Of a DNA stretch of 64,000 bases, positions 29,860-42,866 are shown in pieces. Below the pieces are notes generated by a model that did not search any database, was not told the origin of the DNA, and was given only the letters and a program-made list of their open reading frames with translations. The position numbers and the translations under genes were made by a program. Each line of letters opens with the position of its first letter. Positions within the stretch are counted from its first letter, which is position 1. This DNA is from Earliella scabrosa (Eukaryota > Basidiomycota > Agaricomycetes > Polyporales > Polyporaceae): assembly GCA_022605405.1 (NCBI GenBank), contig JABYQQ010000016.1, forward strand, positions 124,001 to 188,000, written 5' to 3'.

Positions 29860-31577
29860 TCCTATCAGCGTCAGCAAGTGTGTCCTAGAGGCCGATGCTG
29901 CACACGTACGTTGGTCATTCGCCTCATCCTCCTTACCCTGGGAGGCAAATTGGATGCCTCTGCGAGCACCGCAGGTTGGGCGTGGTTAACTACAGCGCTT
30001 CCGCGCCCTTCGGCGTGCGTTGCGAGCAGGAGCAGATTGCCGCTCGGTACTTGAGGCGCGGTCGCGTTGATGGTCTCCTCCGCGCGGTTGGAAACGGACA
30101 GAGCCACGGTGGATTGAAGGGGGCTGAGGACCTGTGGAGATGGTCTCAGCTGCACGCGTACGGACAGGATCGTTGGATGTTGCATACCGGGAACGGCTGG
30201 GGCTTGCGAGGCCCGTCCTTCATTGCCATGAACTTCTGTGTCAGCGTGGACACCATTCGCGCCTTCTTGCCCGTCTCGATGATCTCATGGGCCTGGCGCG
30301 CAATGTTCAGTACTCGTTCGCACTGCAGAGATTGCACAACGCACGGGTTCAAGCACTGTCGAGGCAGCCTTGCGTTTACCATTTCCGACCTAGGAATTGT
30401 TAGTTGTCGTTCCATGGTTCGTGGCTCCACGTACCGTGGTATCGTCCTGGCGTGAATGCTCGCGCGGCGAAGTTTCCCTGGGGCTCGAGGCCGGTGTATT
30501 GCCCCGCTTGCGTGCCTTGATCCTCGCGCCCTGCAGGTATAGGTTAGCGTTATATGGGCCAATTGATTGCGCCGAGTCTCACCTCCGAGTCCAGAAACGC
30601 TTGCTGCGAGGCTTGAAGCGCGGCGTCACGCGCAATATCCAGTTCCGTCTGGAGCGAGGTCAATGAGCTCTGGGAGCCTTGGCTGGAAGTCATCGCCTAT
30701 CGAGCGTGAGCTCGCCTTGTGTGTTGTGCGGCGATCAAGAGACATCTCACCTGCTTGCGGACATTCTTGGCGCCTGACGGGTTCAGACTCGAACGCGACG
30801 CGTCGTTCCGCTCGGCCTACGAAGTTGGAGTGAGGTGACCGTGGGCAGTCGAGGGAGCTATCCTCTCACCTCTTCGTACATCTCCGCCTGCAAAGCGCGC
30901 GCCAACGCTTCGTCGCCGGCCGTGTCCAAGGCGGCTTTGACAGTGGTCATTCTAGACGACTGGAAGCGAGACGTTAGTTTGAAAGTGAGTGTTATAAGTT
31001 TGCGAACTGACCTCGCCGTTGCTCTTCGCACCAGTCGGAGTGTCCTGTCCGACAGCGACGAATGCCTGCACCTCTTCGAGCCAACCGGGGATGCGTTTGA
31101 CGCCTTCGGGTGTCAGCGAGAAGCTCTCGCGGGCGGTGGGCACAGCCTACACGGCGGTCAGGTATACACTCTGCGCAAGAGGGTACAATCTCACCGAGGT
31201 CGTCGCCGGACTAGCATCAGAGGGTCCTGCGCGAAGGGCCTCGACCTTGCGCGTGAAGTCCAAGTCGGGCTCAGGCTGAGGCGGGTACCACTTGAACTTA
31301 CACTCCTTCTTCAGACACTGCATACATCGTCAGCCTGTGAAGACACGCAAGAAAACGGGTGGCTCACGATGCGGATGGTTCGTCCAGCGTTGCCGGCGAC
31401 GTAGCAAACTTGGTCGACCGTCTTGGGGTGGTCGCACAAGCGGCACGCCTGGTTCCCGGGGAACGGGGGATTGGTATCCGCCCATGCATTGCAAAGGGCG
31501 CGCAGACGAGCCGGGTAGCGCGAGCGACTCGAGGTGGGGGTGGACACCGTTGTGCGACAGCGGCGAACGCGAGGCAT
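29860..31577 (-). CDS. GRF-type zinc finger protein, multi-exon
   Basis: The ATG at 31577 begins MPRVRRCRTTVST. Exon 1 (31577-31368) ends in the first half of a zinc finger: ACRLCDHPKT, then GNAGRTIRI. After an intron (31367-31318) comes CLKKECKFKWYPP. The pattern C-x2-C, G-R, C-x5-C-x-F-x-W is that of GRF fingers, which bind single-stranded nucleic acid in topoisomerases and nucleases. Further exons encode low-complexity and helical segments (ARRAL-like region near 30880, SQSSLTSLQTELDIARDAAL near 30640, VLNIARQAHEIIETGKKA near 30280). The downstream splice pattern is only partly resolved and the 3' end is approximate. Confidence 0.5.
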
Positions 31578-32024
31578 CTTGCAGGTTGGGGGATGGGAGA
31601 GGCGAAGGCGGCTGTATGCGGCGAAGAGCTCGGTTGAGTCTGGGGAACTCAGCGGTCGTTGGAGGCAGGTTATATACGTTTCGTGCTGGCCCTAGACCAT
31701 CTGAAACGTCAGCCGGAATTCGTGACGAGCCGGCCGTCGTGCACTCGGAGTTAGAAATGGGCACGCACCATGCGGTTAACCCAACCGTCTGGTTTCTCTT
31801 GCGCAGTCTCGTCGGGGTTGGGATCTCGGGTATTCTGAGGCTCGCGTAGTCAGGGCTTGAGCACGATCTATCTGATACTCGCCGGGGGTGTTCGGGCCCG
31901 CTCTCGTTCGACGATCAAACTTGCTAATCCGAAATTCCGCTCAGTTCGCCATCGTTGTACTAATCAGTGTGCGAAGCGACATCTCTCGCAGCAGGTTACA
32001 GGGCAGCTAGTTCGAGGGGCGTAT
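31578..32024. other. intergenic within DNA element
   Basis: About 450 bp between two minus-strand genes, presumably the promoter of the GRF-finger gene. No other feature was seen. Confidence 0.4.
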
Positions 32025-34025
32025 CTAATTGCGGCGAGCGCGTTTCTTGGCAAGTGGCGCATTCTCTGTGTTCGTCGCGACGCTCGGGAGCTCACTAACC
32101 TCTTCTTCGACCGCCGGCCTCGCCCGCTTGGCGGCATAAATCTCACTGGGCCACGACGCTCCCAATGTTAGCGAAGAACATCGCGCAACGCAACGCGAGT
32201 TCACTTACGGGCTGATTCCCTGCATGCGGGCCGTCTGCCTCCGCACGCGCTTCCCAAGGACCTGCCCTTCGTCGGCGGGGACACCAACGCTGCGCGGAAC
32301 TAGAGGAGGACGCAGCAGCACAGACGGCACCGCTGCCTCGCCGCCGTTAGGATCCGGTTCGGCCGTGGACTTGGACTTGGTTCTGCACAGTCGAATTTAG
32401 TCAAGGGTGTCAGGCAAGCGGGTGAAGAACTCACTTCACGCGCTTGCCTTTGCGTTTACCTCCCTTGGGGGCAGGTTGCGCACGAACATTCCCATCGGTG
32501 AGTTCGCGAGGCGGAGGCTCGCCAAAAACTACGAGCGGTACTGCAACGCGCGGAGGTTCCGCAGCGGCGGGCGTGCCCTCCCCTGAGCGCGCAGCCGTCG
32601 TTGATTGAGTGGAAGCAGACGGCGAAATGCTCTTGTTGGAATCGGCCGGTGTGACGGACGCGCTTGTTGCGGCGGCGTTGTCGCAAGCGCTTCTAGGCGG
32701 GGTGGCGGACAGGGGCAATGTGTACTGGGTGGAACCTGCGGCGAGTTCAGCAACAGGCCCGGGCAATACGCCCGTCTGCGCGGGCGCATCATTCGGATCT
32801 GCAGGTGCGCGAACAGCTGCCGAACGGTTAGCACAGGCTCCTCACGAGGATACACGACGTACGATCGAAGATCTCGCGCAGGAAGTCATCGAACACAATG
32901 ACAAGGCGCTCGACCGACCAACCCAGACGGCCAGCAAGATACTGTTCAAATGAGACGCCCTCCGCGGTGTACGCTGTCTGCGGGCTGCAAACGGTGAGCT
33001 GTCGCACCTTGATGTTCGTGAAAAATCGCGTACCGAACTTGCTTGATCCTCCCGCTCTCATCTAAACCACCAATTGCGGACCATCCCACCCATCCTACCT
33101 CTTGGGCCACACCTTCCAAAAACTGCTCGGTTGTCGGACACACGTTCCTGATTTTCCTAACCTCCGGCGTTAGTTGTGTATAGAAGTACGACATGTGCGG
33201 CTACTCACACTGCCCTTGTTTCCGCTGCATGCTCCGCGGCAGCGGCCGAACGACGCTCGGCGTTGATCTCCCGAGCTTGCTCTTCGTAGCGCGGGCGTTC
33301 TGGGAGGGCGGCGTAAACTTGCGCGCATGCGGAGGAGTGAGCCGCGAGGTCTCCGCGACCATCACGCACGCCTGCAGAGTGGGGTCGGGCCGGGTGGTCG
33401 CTCGCCTTGAAGAGTAGGTACCCATTCGTGCTCTTGACCTTGGGAGTGCTGGGCGCCCCCATCGCGAGGGCGGACACGACTTCAGGCATTACGGGACTGA
33501 TCAACTTCGAAGGGCTCGCCACGTCGGGGAGACACGTGACTCGGTGCGGCGAGTCGTGGGCAGGGGCCACTGTCGAGGACGTACCCACCTGCGGTTGTTC
33601 TGTACGCCGTGTCGAGTTGCCGCCTCTTGCGCTGCGCGGGGCGCGGTTCGAACTGAGCGCCTTGAGCCATGCGCCGATGCGCTGGGGGGTTCACGGCGTC
33701 GTAAACGTGGGCATCCTGAAGAACCAAGGACCGCACTCACATCGGGAGCCTTGCTGACGCGAGCCTTTCTATCATCATCCGTCTCCGCATACCAACGTTG
33801 TAGGTCTGCGCGCGGTTGGAGCTTCTTGCGTTGGTCGAACTCCTCGTCAGTCTCGGCGTCGAACTGAACATGTTGGAACTCCTTCTGATACTCGGCGACG
33901 AACCAATTGCGCGCGTTCGCCCACCACTTCGTCCCGGTGGACGACAACAAGTCGCGTCCGCAGTCCGTGTTGCGCAGGCGCTCAAGGAGTAGCAGCTCCT
34001 GGAGGCGCCAGCTGCTTCGCCCCAT
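32025..34025 (-). CDS. multi-exon gene with HMG-box-like exon
   Basis: The ATG at 34025 begins MGRSSWRLQELLLLERLRN. Exon 1 ends near 33750 at a GTGAGT donor. A later exon (about 33450-33205) has NGYLLFKASDHP, then AALPERPRYEEQAREINAERR, which resembles helices 1 and 3 of an HMG box. Next comes a segment with TTEQFLEGVAQE, then FTNIKVRQLTVCSPQTAYT. The C-terminal exons are basic: KGGKRKGKRVK, then an intron, and a final exon ending AKKRARRN with the stop at 32025, likely nuclear localisation signals. The exon between 33580 and 33500 is unresolved. A DNA-binding role in transposition is an inference. Confidence 0.45.
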
Positions 34026-34374
34026 GCTGAAGTAGTTCACAAAGGTCAGTGAGAGCAAGCGAAATATCTATTGCCTCACATACCTCGCGCCAGAGACACA
34101 CGGACAAGCTGGGGAAGGGGGTTACAGGGGGACCAGGAAGAAGTGAAGAAAACAACAAAGTCCCTTACCGCCTGCCCGGACGTGCTCGTCAGCAAGTGCC
34201 CGTAAGCAAACATACCAATTTGGCTAATGAGAGCCAAGAGAGCGAGGAAGCATGCGCAAATTGGCTACAGTAGGGATACAACAGCTAAGGACATGCGAGG
34301 AGCTGATGATCGAACAGCGAACGTGACACTGGGCTCGGGCAAAAGTCTATGCAAATAGGACGGTGGGGATGATG
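34026..34374. other. intergenic within DNA element
   Basis: A purine-rich stretch of about 350 bp between two minus-strand genes. No gene was seen. Confidence 0.4.
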
Positions 34375-36548
34375 TCACAGATGGGAAGAGGGGCGCAGGC
34401 GGACCGGCGGAACGGGGAGGCGATGGAACTTGGAAACAAATGTAGAGACATAGAACTTCACCGCGGAATTGAGGAAGTCCGTGAATGTGCCATGGTCCAA
34501 CAGGGAGATATCCACGTTGCGAAAGTAGCTAGGGCCTTCAGGCCAGGATCCCATAACGTGCAGGAAGGCTTGGAGGTACTTCCGGCTTTCGGACCATCCT
34601 TCCTCGGGTGGAGCGCGCCAGCAAAACAACGGCTCCTCGTGTTCGTTCGGCACGAAATCTACGCCCGAGGTACCACCCCAGACCTTAGCGACGAGGGACT
34701 CGCGCACCCACCGCTGAAGCTCCGGCCATTTGTCTGAGCCCATCATCAGAGCGTCCAGGGCAAGCAGTTCGCAGCGCCAATTGGTCTCGTACGCATCCCA
34801 AATCACGCGCGCGCAAGCGCCACCGTCAGACGCCAAGAGCTCGGGGGTGATGGCGGTGTTTCCATACATGGGCTGGCGCGTGTCGTCGTAAGATGGCAGC
34901 GAATGGTTCATGCCGAACAGCTTACGAACGTTGAGCTGTGTCTCGTGGCGAATCTTCTCGCGCCCGACGACGGGGCCAGGATCCCCATCGAGCCGGTAGT
35001 CACCCCACAGCGCATCGCCATTCGGAAATTGTGAGCGGCCGCCCTTCAATTGTAGGATCGAACAGACGCATCCGACAGAAGGTGCGGATGGAGACCCATT
35101 GGTGTAAGTACCTGACCCTGCGATCCAGCGGAGGGGCGTAGCCAACGAGCGTGTCGAGGAGGAATGGAGGCGCGAAATAGTACCTGACCGAGGTGATCGG
35201 CTGCGGCACTGGACTCGCGTGGTGCAGAGCAATGCTCCATGCGGTGGGCTCGATGACCTCGCGCGAGGGATGAAACGTTCGCGAGGGATGTGGTGGCGCT
35301 CGGGGGCGCGAGGACGTCTCAGCTTGGAGACCGGCGGTGGCACGTTCGGCGGCCTTCTGCAGTCTTGCCCGAACTCGGCGCGTCGGCTGCGTGGATTTGG
35401 ACTTGGCCACCCCTGGAGGCCCTGGTTGGACAGGCAGAGGCTGTCTGAGTGTCTTCATGTTGCGCGGGTCTTGCAAGATAATGACAGGTGGTGCAGGCCC
35501 GGCTGAGGAGCTATCGTCGCCGAGGAGGATCGCACCCTCGCGAAGACGTTTTGCCGGCGGCTCATCTGATTGCCCGCTATCGTCTTCGGAGCTGAGGAGC
35601 TGGGGAAGTTGCGACGCGAGCAGTTGACGTCGCACCACGGCATGCATTGCACGCAGCCATTCTCCCGGTAGATTGAGGGCCCCGGACAGGTCACGTTTGG
35701 CAAGGAGCATGCGAGGGAAGGAGGGGGTTGACGAGAAGTACACGGGCAGTTCTGTGAGCTCGACTACTTCGTACACGACCATCTCCTCCGTTATTGTTTG
35801 CTGCAGCCAGACTGGCACACCCGCATGGTGGAGCATCTGTGCGACGCTGGGATCATGGGTATGTGCGCCGAGAACGTCCAGCACGAGCGAGCTGCACACC
35901 ACCTTCTTCCGCACTCGTGGGAGGACTACCCGCAACCACTTCACCATCCCCCAGAGCTCCAAAGCGAGTCGCTGCACATGGGCTGCCAGGGAGATGATGA
36001 CAGTGGACGCAGCCGGCAAGTTGCGCAGGCGATCAAGGGTGTTGCGCAGACATGCTACGATGAAGTCTCCGATGATGTTCCACCCCTCGTGGCGCTCGCA
36101 GGTCTGGTATGTTGCGACCACCCTGTCAACTTCGGTGGATAGCTCTGACAGCACGTCTGCGTCCAACCGTCCTACGCCCACAACTCCACAGTTGGACTCG
36201 CACCAGTGCGTGGGTTCCAACGTGAGCCAAAGCACATTGCTGGGCGTGTCCGGGTGGGTGCCGCTCGGGCTAGGGGTGGTGGTGGTGGCGCCGCCAACGA
36301 CACCCGACGGGGGACTTGGGATGCAATGAATATGGAAGGCTTCCCGCGTGAACTCCTGGGGCCATCGCGAGTACTCGTGGGCTCCCCACCGACCGTCGGT
36401 GTACGTGGTGATATCAGAGTGTGCGACAGCAAACCGGGGAACCCAGAGTGCGTTGGGAGATGTAAAGGCCGAGGTCGCGCTGAATCCGGGGCCGGCCACC
36501 AAACCTTCGAACGTGCCGGGGTCCCCAGGGTAAACTACGGTGATGTTC
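34375..36548 (-). CDS. uncharacterised large protein of the KDZ element (two or more exons)
   Basis: Two minus-strand frames belong together. The first (36548 to about 35120) opens after a CCCAG acceptor at about 36549 with LNITVVYPGDPG and includes HEYARWPQ-like HEYSRWPQEFTREAF and a long helical middle. It then has a low-complexity basic stretch near 35350-35450 (RRVRARLQKAAERA). The second frame carries DALWGDYRLDGDPG, then MYGNTAITPELLA and WRCELLALDALMMG, ending at 34375. The joining intron probably lies around 35053-35120. The 5' exon is not resolved. No family was recognised by name. It is tightly packed with the other element genes, so it is likely a regular component of this transposon class. 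Confidence 0.5.
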
Positions 36549-36571
36549 AGCTGGGTCAGTAAGATCAACAC

Positions 36572-38193
36572 AATTAGCGCTCACGTTTTCCAGCCTTCGT
36601 GACGCGGAGTTGCTGTGGACGGAGACGCGGGGGACTGGGCTCCGGATCGTGGGCGGAGGAAAGGCGCTGCAAGCCAGCCGTCGACTCAGGAGAGGGGGAG
36701 GTAGTGAGGGGAGTGAGAGAGGAGAGAGCGGGCGAGGATTCGCCCGACATTGTGGGCAGAGGGTGGAGGATAGCGGGGAACGCAAAGGAGGGGATGGGGC
36801 TTGAGGGAGGTCTTGGTGCGTAGGGTTGGGCTTCGGGTCCTGATCTTGAGGAGGTCTTGAGATTGGCCTATGGGCTTGATGCGTCGGGAACCTCCCAGAG
36901 ACGTGGACGTCGGTCCTGTCCCAATGGAGGTGAATGCGCTCTGTGCGTCGAGGAACGGAGTTGCTCCGTTCAACTGCCAGCACACGCGGTGATGAACAGC
37001 GTAGAGGGGGATAGTGAGAGCTCGGTGGGATGGGTGAGGACCAAGGGTGGAGGTTGGACGTTGGAGGTTCGTAGCGTGCTGGGCGAAGCACGCTGAGAAT
37101 AGAAGTCACGATGGCGATGCGAGGACACCCGATATAGCAGCCGTGCGAAAACGCGCGAGCGCGTTGACGCATAAGGTCATGTGATCGCGCCGGACTCGCA
37201 GGATTTCGTCAAGTCCGTTCAGAGGCCGTTCCTTCCAACCGCCTTGTACACGCCGCCTACATCTACCCCTCGCTCTTTTCCCTGCACGAATCAAGAATAC
37301 CGCCGATCTCTGTTGCACTGGTGAACAGCATACAAGACTGCAAGCTCGTTGGGGCATTGACGGATATCAGGGAAGGATTGGAGGGTGGGAGGCAAGCCAT
37401 TCTGACGGCTGAGGTGTCTGCAGTGTGCTCCCCCTCTTCCCCAATTCCACCGGCCAAGTGCCGTAGTGTGACGCGCATCTCGAGTGCCGGCCGTGTCCGG
37501 AGGTCTCGATGCGTTCCCTTCTGACCGCAAGCGTCGTCATATCCTCACCGTACACCGCTTCGCCTTATCCACCCTAGACCTCGCAAACGGTCACACTCTC
37601 GCGCCCCTCCCTCCGTCGACCTGCACGACCGCCATCTTCCACTGCCAGATCCGCCCTGGTACTTTGCGAGTGCGCAGATGTGACGGCGAACAACATGCGC
37701 CCCGGTGCGCGCAAGACACGCAGCGGACCGTCCAACGCGCTCCGCCTGTCCCCACATGCGCCATCGCTCCCCCACCCTTTCGAGAGAATGTCTTTCGTGG
37801 CCACAGCGACTGGCGCATCGTCCCCATACGCACGTTCCAACCTCCACAGCCGCGCCCTTCGAGCTCTCCGACGCCCCGTGTCCAATTGGTCCCTATTGCA
37901 GGGACCCTCCCCGTCGCCAAAACAGCTTCGACGTCTACTTAACTGCCAACGTCGCACACTTCCCGTTACCCCAGTTCTCATGATACGACACGCGAGCTTG
38001 TACTGTACCCTAACATTCCTAAACATTCATATTCATCGGCCCCCCATTCTGACAAGCCTCGGGCGCCGCACTGTGCCCGGCCGCATCAGCGCTCTGATGG
38101 TGGTGTACCCCTAGTCATACATCTACTTTTATCCGCCACGTTGTTATAACATGTGCATTCATTTTCATTGGCGGATTGTCGACTGTACGTGAC
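36572..38193. promoter_or_regulatory. spacer between leftward gene set and transposase
   Basis: About 1.6 kb separating minus-strand genes from the plus-strand transposase. It contains a proline-rich minus frame (36414-37172), which may hold a 5' exon of the leftward gene, and otherwise short frames. It probably holds divergent promoters. Confidence 0.35.
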
Positions 38194-41100
38194 ATGAATA
38201 CCTCTGGGTGTCCAACTCAAGAAGGACCGCCCAAGGCGTCGGCTCCTCCCTCGTCCCTCCACATGTACCCGCCCGCTCAACCCGTCCATAGTGCGGCGTA
38301 CGCGCGTGAAGCCTCCGCGGTGCACCACCCCGCTGTGCTTGACCCGTTAGCGGGTCTGCGTGCATTGCAGGCTGCCCGCGCCGCCGCCCAATCCCCTTCC
38401 GGTCCTGCGGCGCTCGGCTCTTCCACACCGACTGCGTCTGCTACAGCCCGCGGGCCTGCACCCGGCAACGAAGAGTCACGCACCAGCGAGCGACGTCCCT
38501 TAGACGCCGTCGAGGGTACGTGCGAGGATAGTCCCGCCGCGAAGAAGGCGAAGGCCAACAACACCATCGTGAGTGGTCACTCCCCTCGCCGTCACCCCCT
38601 AGCGCGCGTACCTCATGATTGTGTAGAAAGTTGGCGATCGCATGAGGACCTTCCTTGAATGGGCGAAGAGAGCGCAGCGCGCGCTGTTCGCGCGTGAAGC
38701 GGGCCCCAGCCTGCCGCTGCAGTGCCCACGCGCCCACGACGTCAAATCTGACCCGCAGGCAGCTCTGCAAGACAAGGCGTACCGATGCTTCGACTGCTAC
38801 AACGCCCATCCGATGTGCGCGGCCTGCATCATGGAGGACCACGTCGCGAACCCTTTCCATCGCATCGAGGTCTGGGACCCCACACTCGCCTTCTGGGCGC
38901 GCATGTCCCTCGGCGACTTAGAAGCCTTCGCGATCAATTTGGGACACCAAGGCGAGCCATGTTCAACTCAGCCGAACGTGCGCAACATGACCATCGTGCA
39001 CGAGCACGGTATCGCGGGGATGAAAGTACGTTTTTGTGCCTGTCCCGCCCCCGGCGAACTCTTCGCTGTTCCGGAACCACTCCAACTCCTTCGCTTTGGA
39101 CTCTTTCCTGGCTCGTGGAAGAGGCCTGAGACGGCGTACACCGTCAACGGCCTGCGCGACTATCATCTCTTGTCGCTGCAATGTCAGATCACGGGGATTG
39201 ACTACGCGACGTACCTTCGGCGAAGCACCGACAACGTCATACCCACCGAGACAACGGTGAGTGACCTTGCCCCGCGAATCCATTGCGTGTACTCATTCGT
39301 AACCCAGGATCGCCATCGTGAGCTGAACAACACGATGCGCGAGTTCATGTTCCTCCGCGCAACCAGACGGGCGGGCGTAGATCCTGAGGCTGACCTACCA
39401 GCGCGAAGTCTTGCCGTGTGGTGTCCTGCATGTCCCCAACCCGGCATGAACATGGACCCCAACTGGCAGAATCGCAAGCCCGAGGACGAGTGCGTGTTTT
39501 CGCTCCTCTATCGCATTCTGCCTGACAGTACTCTCTCCTAGGTTTCTCGACACCTTCCACCACACGGCTGATGGAAATTTCCAATCCTCGCAGAAGATGA
39601 AGCCGATGGATGCGACCGACTTCTCTCTCACAAACGCGGCGCAGTACTTCGTCGAACAGAAGGACTTCGATCAATACCGTGACGCCGTCAAGAAGCCCGC
39701 TAAGGAGGTAGGCCCCAATTGATGAGGACGTGATGCATGGCGCTGACGTCGTGCTCAGAATACGACGTGTAACAAGTTCGGCGCGATGGGTTACAGTCGT
39801 TTCAAAGGTCGAGTGTCCGGCACTGTGGGCTTGTCATGCGCGCGGCACATGGTCATGCTGCCTTGTGGCTGCGTGGATCTCGTGGCCGGCGAAGGGTGAG
39901 TTTGCGCCTCTGCCCGCCTTTTGCACACTCTGACTTTGCAAGCAGCTTCTGCTGGGTGGACTACTGCATGTGCTCAGGCCTTCGTCCTTGGCTCGGACTG
40001 AAGAGACACTGCAGCGGGTACGACATCAACTGTCAATACCGCAAGAAGTTCCGTGAACGCATCCTCAAGCTCCAGCGCGATTTCTCCCACCTCTCGTCCA
40101 TTCAACTCTCTCGCATGCCCTGGACAATTCCTGCGATCGGCAAGTTCCACGCCCCAGCACACACAGTGACCTGTCGGTGCAAGTACTCCTATAACTACCT
40201 GCCGGGCGTCGGGATGACGGACGGCGAGGCCGCGGAACGCATCTGGGCCGTCTTGAACAACCTGGCCGCGCGGACTAAGGAGATGTCGTCGGGTCATCGG
40301 CATGACGTGATCAACGACTTCCACAGCGACATGAATGTCCGACGGGTACACGGCCTGCGTGAGTCGCAGGTTGCCCTTATTGCGACGATTGCTCAGACTC
40401 ATCACGTACCAGCTGATCTCCTCGTCAAGCGTTACAAGCGCGCTGTAGAGCAGAGCACACGGTCGTCTGAACACCTCCAAGAGATCGAGGAGAACATACC
40501 GAAGAAGAAGACGACGGCATGGTGCCAGGAGATCAAGAAGTGGGAGGAGAACGTGCTGCACATCGCAGACTCCGAGGATTTCGACACTCCGTATGAACTC
40601 AATCCTGAGAAACGTGAGCATAATGACGAGAGGGCATCCTATGCTACCATGGCTGACGAACACACAGAGCTTTCCGAGAAGGATCTGTTGCTCAAGATCA
40701 CGCGCGAGCGCGGCCTGTCAGGCGAGACCGTCGCCGGCATTGTCGGGGTTATCCAGCACCGCGTCGCCCTTCACCACGAAAAGTGAGTGCCCACAGACCA
40801 CCCGGTGGCACAGTACTGATCGTTGCGTTTCAGAGAATCCTTACTAGACACTCTGGCGGGTGGCGTGGAGCCAGACCCGAAGAGCGAGCTGGCCGCGCGG
40901 TGTTCTCAGTTCCACAGTGAGGTTGAGCGGTGGAATTCTCTGCGCGACAGCTACTTTGATGGGCTTGCGGAGGACGCAACTACACTGGCGGAAGAGCTCC
41001 TCAAACAGGAAGCCGCGGGCAAGGGTCTAGAGAAGGTAGGCTTCCCGCCGTGTTTTCCCTGGCGCGACACGAACCAAGACTGCGGCGCCACTGCCAAGGG

Positions 41101-42070
41101 TCTCCCTCCGCCGCGAAAGACTGCACATCAAAGCGATACATGGACGGATATTTACGCGACCGCGCTCCCCCTCCCTTCCTCGTACCACGCCCGCGTGCGC
41201 GAACAGGAGGTGATGCGCAAGTTCGTCGATCTCGAGCTCGACTTCCGCCGTGCTGAAGCCGTGCGTACCCTGGAAGACCTGCGAACGAACATCGTCGGTA
41301 CCGAGGCGATCAAGATGTCCAAGAGGAAGGTCGTGGGGAAGTCCCTTACTACTCGCGCCCAGGCGAGGATTCAGACGGCCGACGGAGAGGTTACGAAAGC
41401 CGCTAATCAGTACAGGCGGCATCACACCCTGCTGCTCGTGTTGGGACTGTCTCCGACTGACCCGCACATCCGCCCGCTCCTCGACACGGACTTGGAGACG
41501 TTCGACTTCTCCTCGGAAGCGAAGCCTGGCAAGAGCACGCGCCCAACATCCTGGCTGTGGGACAACCTGTCCTTCGTGGACTCTCCTGCAGACCAACGCG
41601 AGCGTGATTTCTACGAGGAGGGTGAGTGCGCGCGCTGTTCCATCCTGGCTATTACTGATTTGGATCTGGAGGAAGCTCGGCGCGTGCACTGGTTTCGGTC
41701 AAAGGCGCTCGCCGCGCGCTGGCAGGAGGAGCTGGCGCTGTTGCTGGAAGAAATGCGTCGCACCCTACGCTTCTTCCTGCATTGGCGCAACATCTGGCAC
41801 GTGCGCGCCCGCGAGAGAGAGCAAGAAGATGAATTGGGGGCCGCGGCGTATGCGCGCAGGTGCGGTCCTCCCGCCGTTAGCGATGACGCGATCTTTGCTC
41901 AGTGTGACCTTCTCAGGCAAGCCCATCGCTATTCACGACTTATAGATCTGTGCGTGGAGCGGTTCGGGACGCTCATTGACAAGGTTTGTTGCATGTGCTC
42001 GCATGACTTCCACTCTGACGCTGATGTTCTCCAGGACGCCATCGTTGCTGAGTTGGCGGACCTGGACTGA
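38194..42070 (+). CDS. KDZ transposase with CxC2 cysteine cluster
   Basis: The first ATG is at 38194. Introns are placed at 38569-38626, 39257-39307, 39490-39541, 39708-39758, 39896-39945 and 40783-40833. Further likely in-frame ones are at 41622-41675 and 41984-42034, and possibly 41036-41098. The protein is about 1130-1190 residues. A Cys-rich start (CFDCYNAHPMCAACIMEDHV) leads into the CxC2 region (RFCACP, LLRFGLFPGSWKRPETAYT). The KDZ core has TCNKF, then CARHMVMLPCG, then the catalytic-D motif GYDINCQYRKK, then IGKFHAPAH and YLPGVGMTDGEAAERIW carrying the acidic residue. A helical C-terminus includes EARRVHWFRSKALAARWQEE. It would catalyse cut-and-paste of the surrounding element. No inactivating change was seen. 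Confidence 0.9.
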
Positions 42071-42866
42071 TAGACACACATGTATGGCTAAAGGATGTAT
42101 GAATCCCATTGCCCAGCGACCACCATGGACGTCTGACTGAGCGCGCCGTCTGCGTCGGCAGACAATCTTGCACGGACTGCTAACGGCATGATTTCCCAGC
42201 GGGGATATGGCGCGCACCTTAGAAGCTTCGGGGAGGCCTGCGCAAGCAAGGCGCAACCGAGAGAGGACTTCTTCGGCGTCACCTAGGCTACAAGTATCGC
42301 AGAAGGAGAGGTCCTCTGCCCCCCTGCCCAATCCCGCAAACCCGCAGGTGAGTTTTGGGACACCTGGTTTCCGTGAAGACATCGCGCGCGCGAGCGTCGA
42401 TCAATCTCCAGCCCCCGCGCGCGGCGAGACGGGCGATTAGCGTGGCGCGCACCCTGCGCCCGGACGCGAACGTCTCCTCGCGTGTGAGGGACATGATGGG
42501 TGGTGGCCCGATGGGCTAGCCCTTTCTACAGCAGCAGGCTTGTGCTCCTGTGCCCCATGGGGAGCGGATTCGACGTCGCGCTGTCGGATAAAACATGCGG
42601 CCCGCGCGACGCGTGTGTGCGCATCTTGGCGTTACTGACCACATCGTCCGTAGTGTTCGAGCGAGCAATGCCACAGGGTGCGTCTTCTTTGCCACTCGCA
42701 CAGTGTGAAGCTGATTTCTGTCCAAGACAATGCCCCCAAGGCGCCGGGGCGCCAGGTATGACCCATTGTTGAAACCGCGCGCGCGGACTGACTGCGCCGG
42801 AAGACGCGCTCGGGCCGTGATTTCAGCCCGTACTTTTTAGATGGCGCGATTGAGATCGCGGAGCCT
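42071..42866. other. gap between transposase and dioxygenase genes
   Basis: About 800 bp. A plus frame (ATG at 42207) ends in a good GTGAGT donor near 42350 and could be an untranslated or coding 5' exon of the dioxygenase gene. No acceptor gives an obvious continuation, so I do not join it. Confidence 0.35.

Noticed and set aside
36414..37172. 252-codon proline-rich minus-strand frame
   Set aside because: Low complexity, no domain, and the frame does not join in phase to the downstream exon. A short 5' exon may hide here, but I cannot place it.
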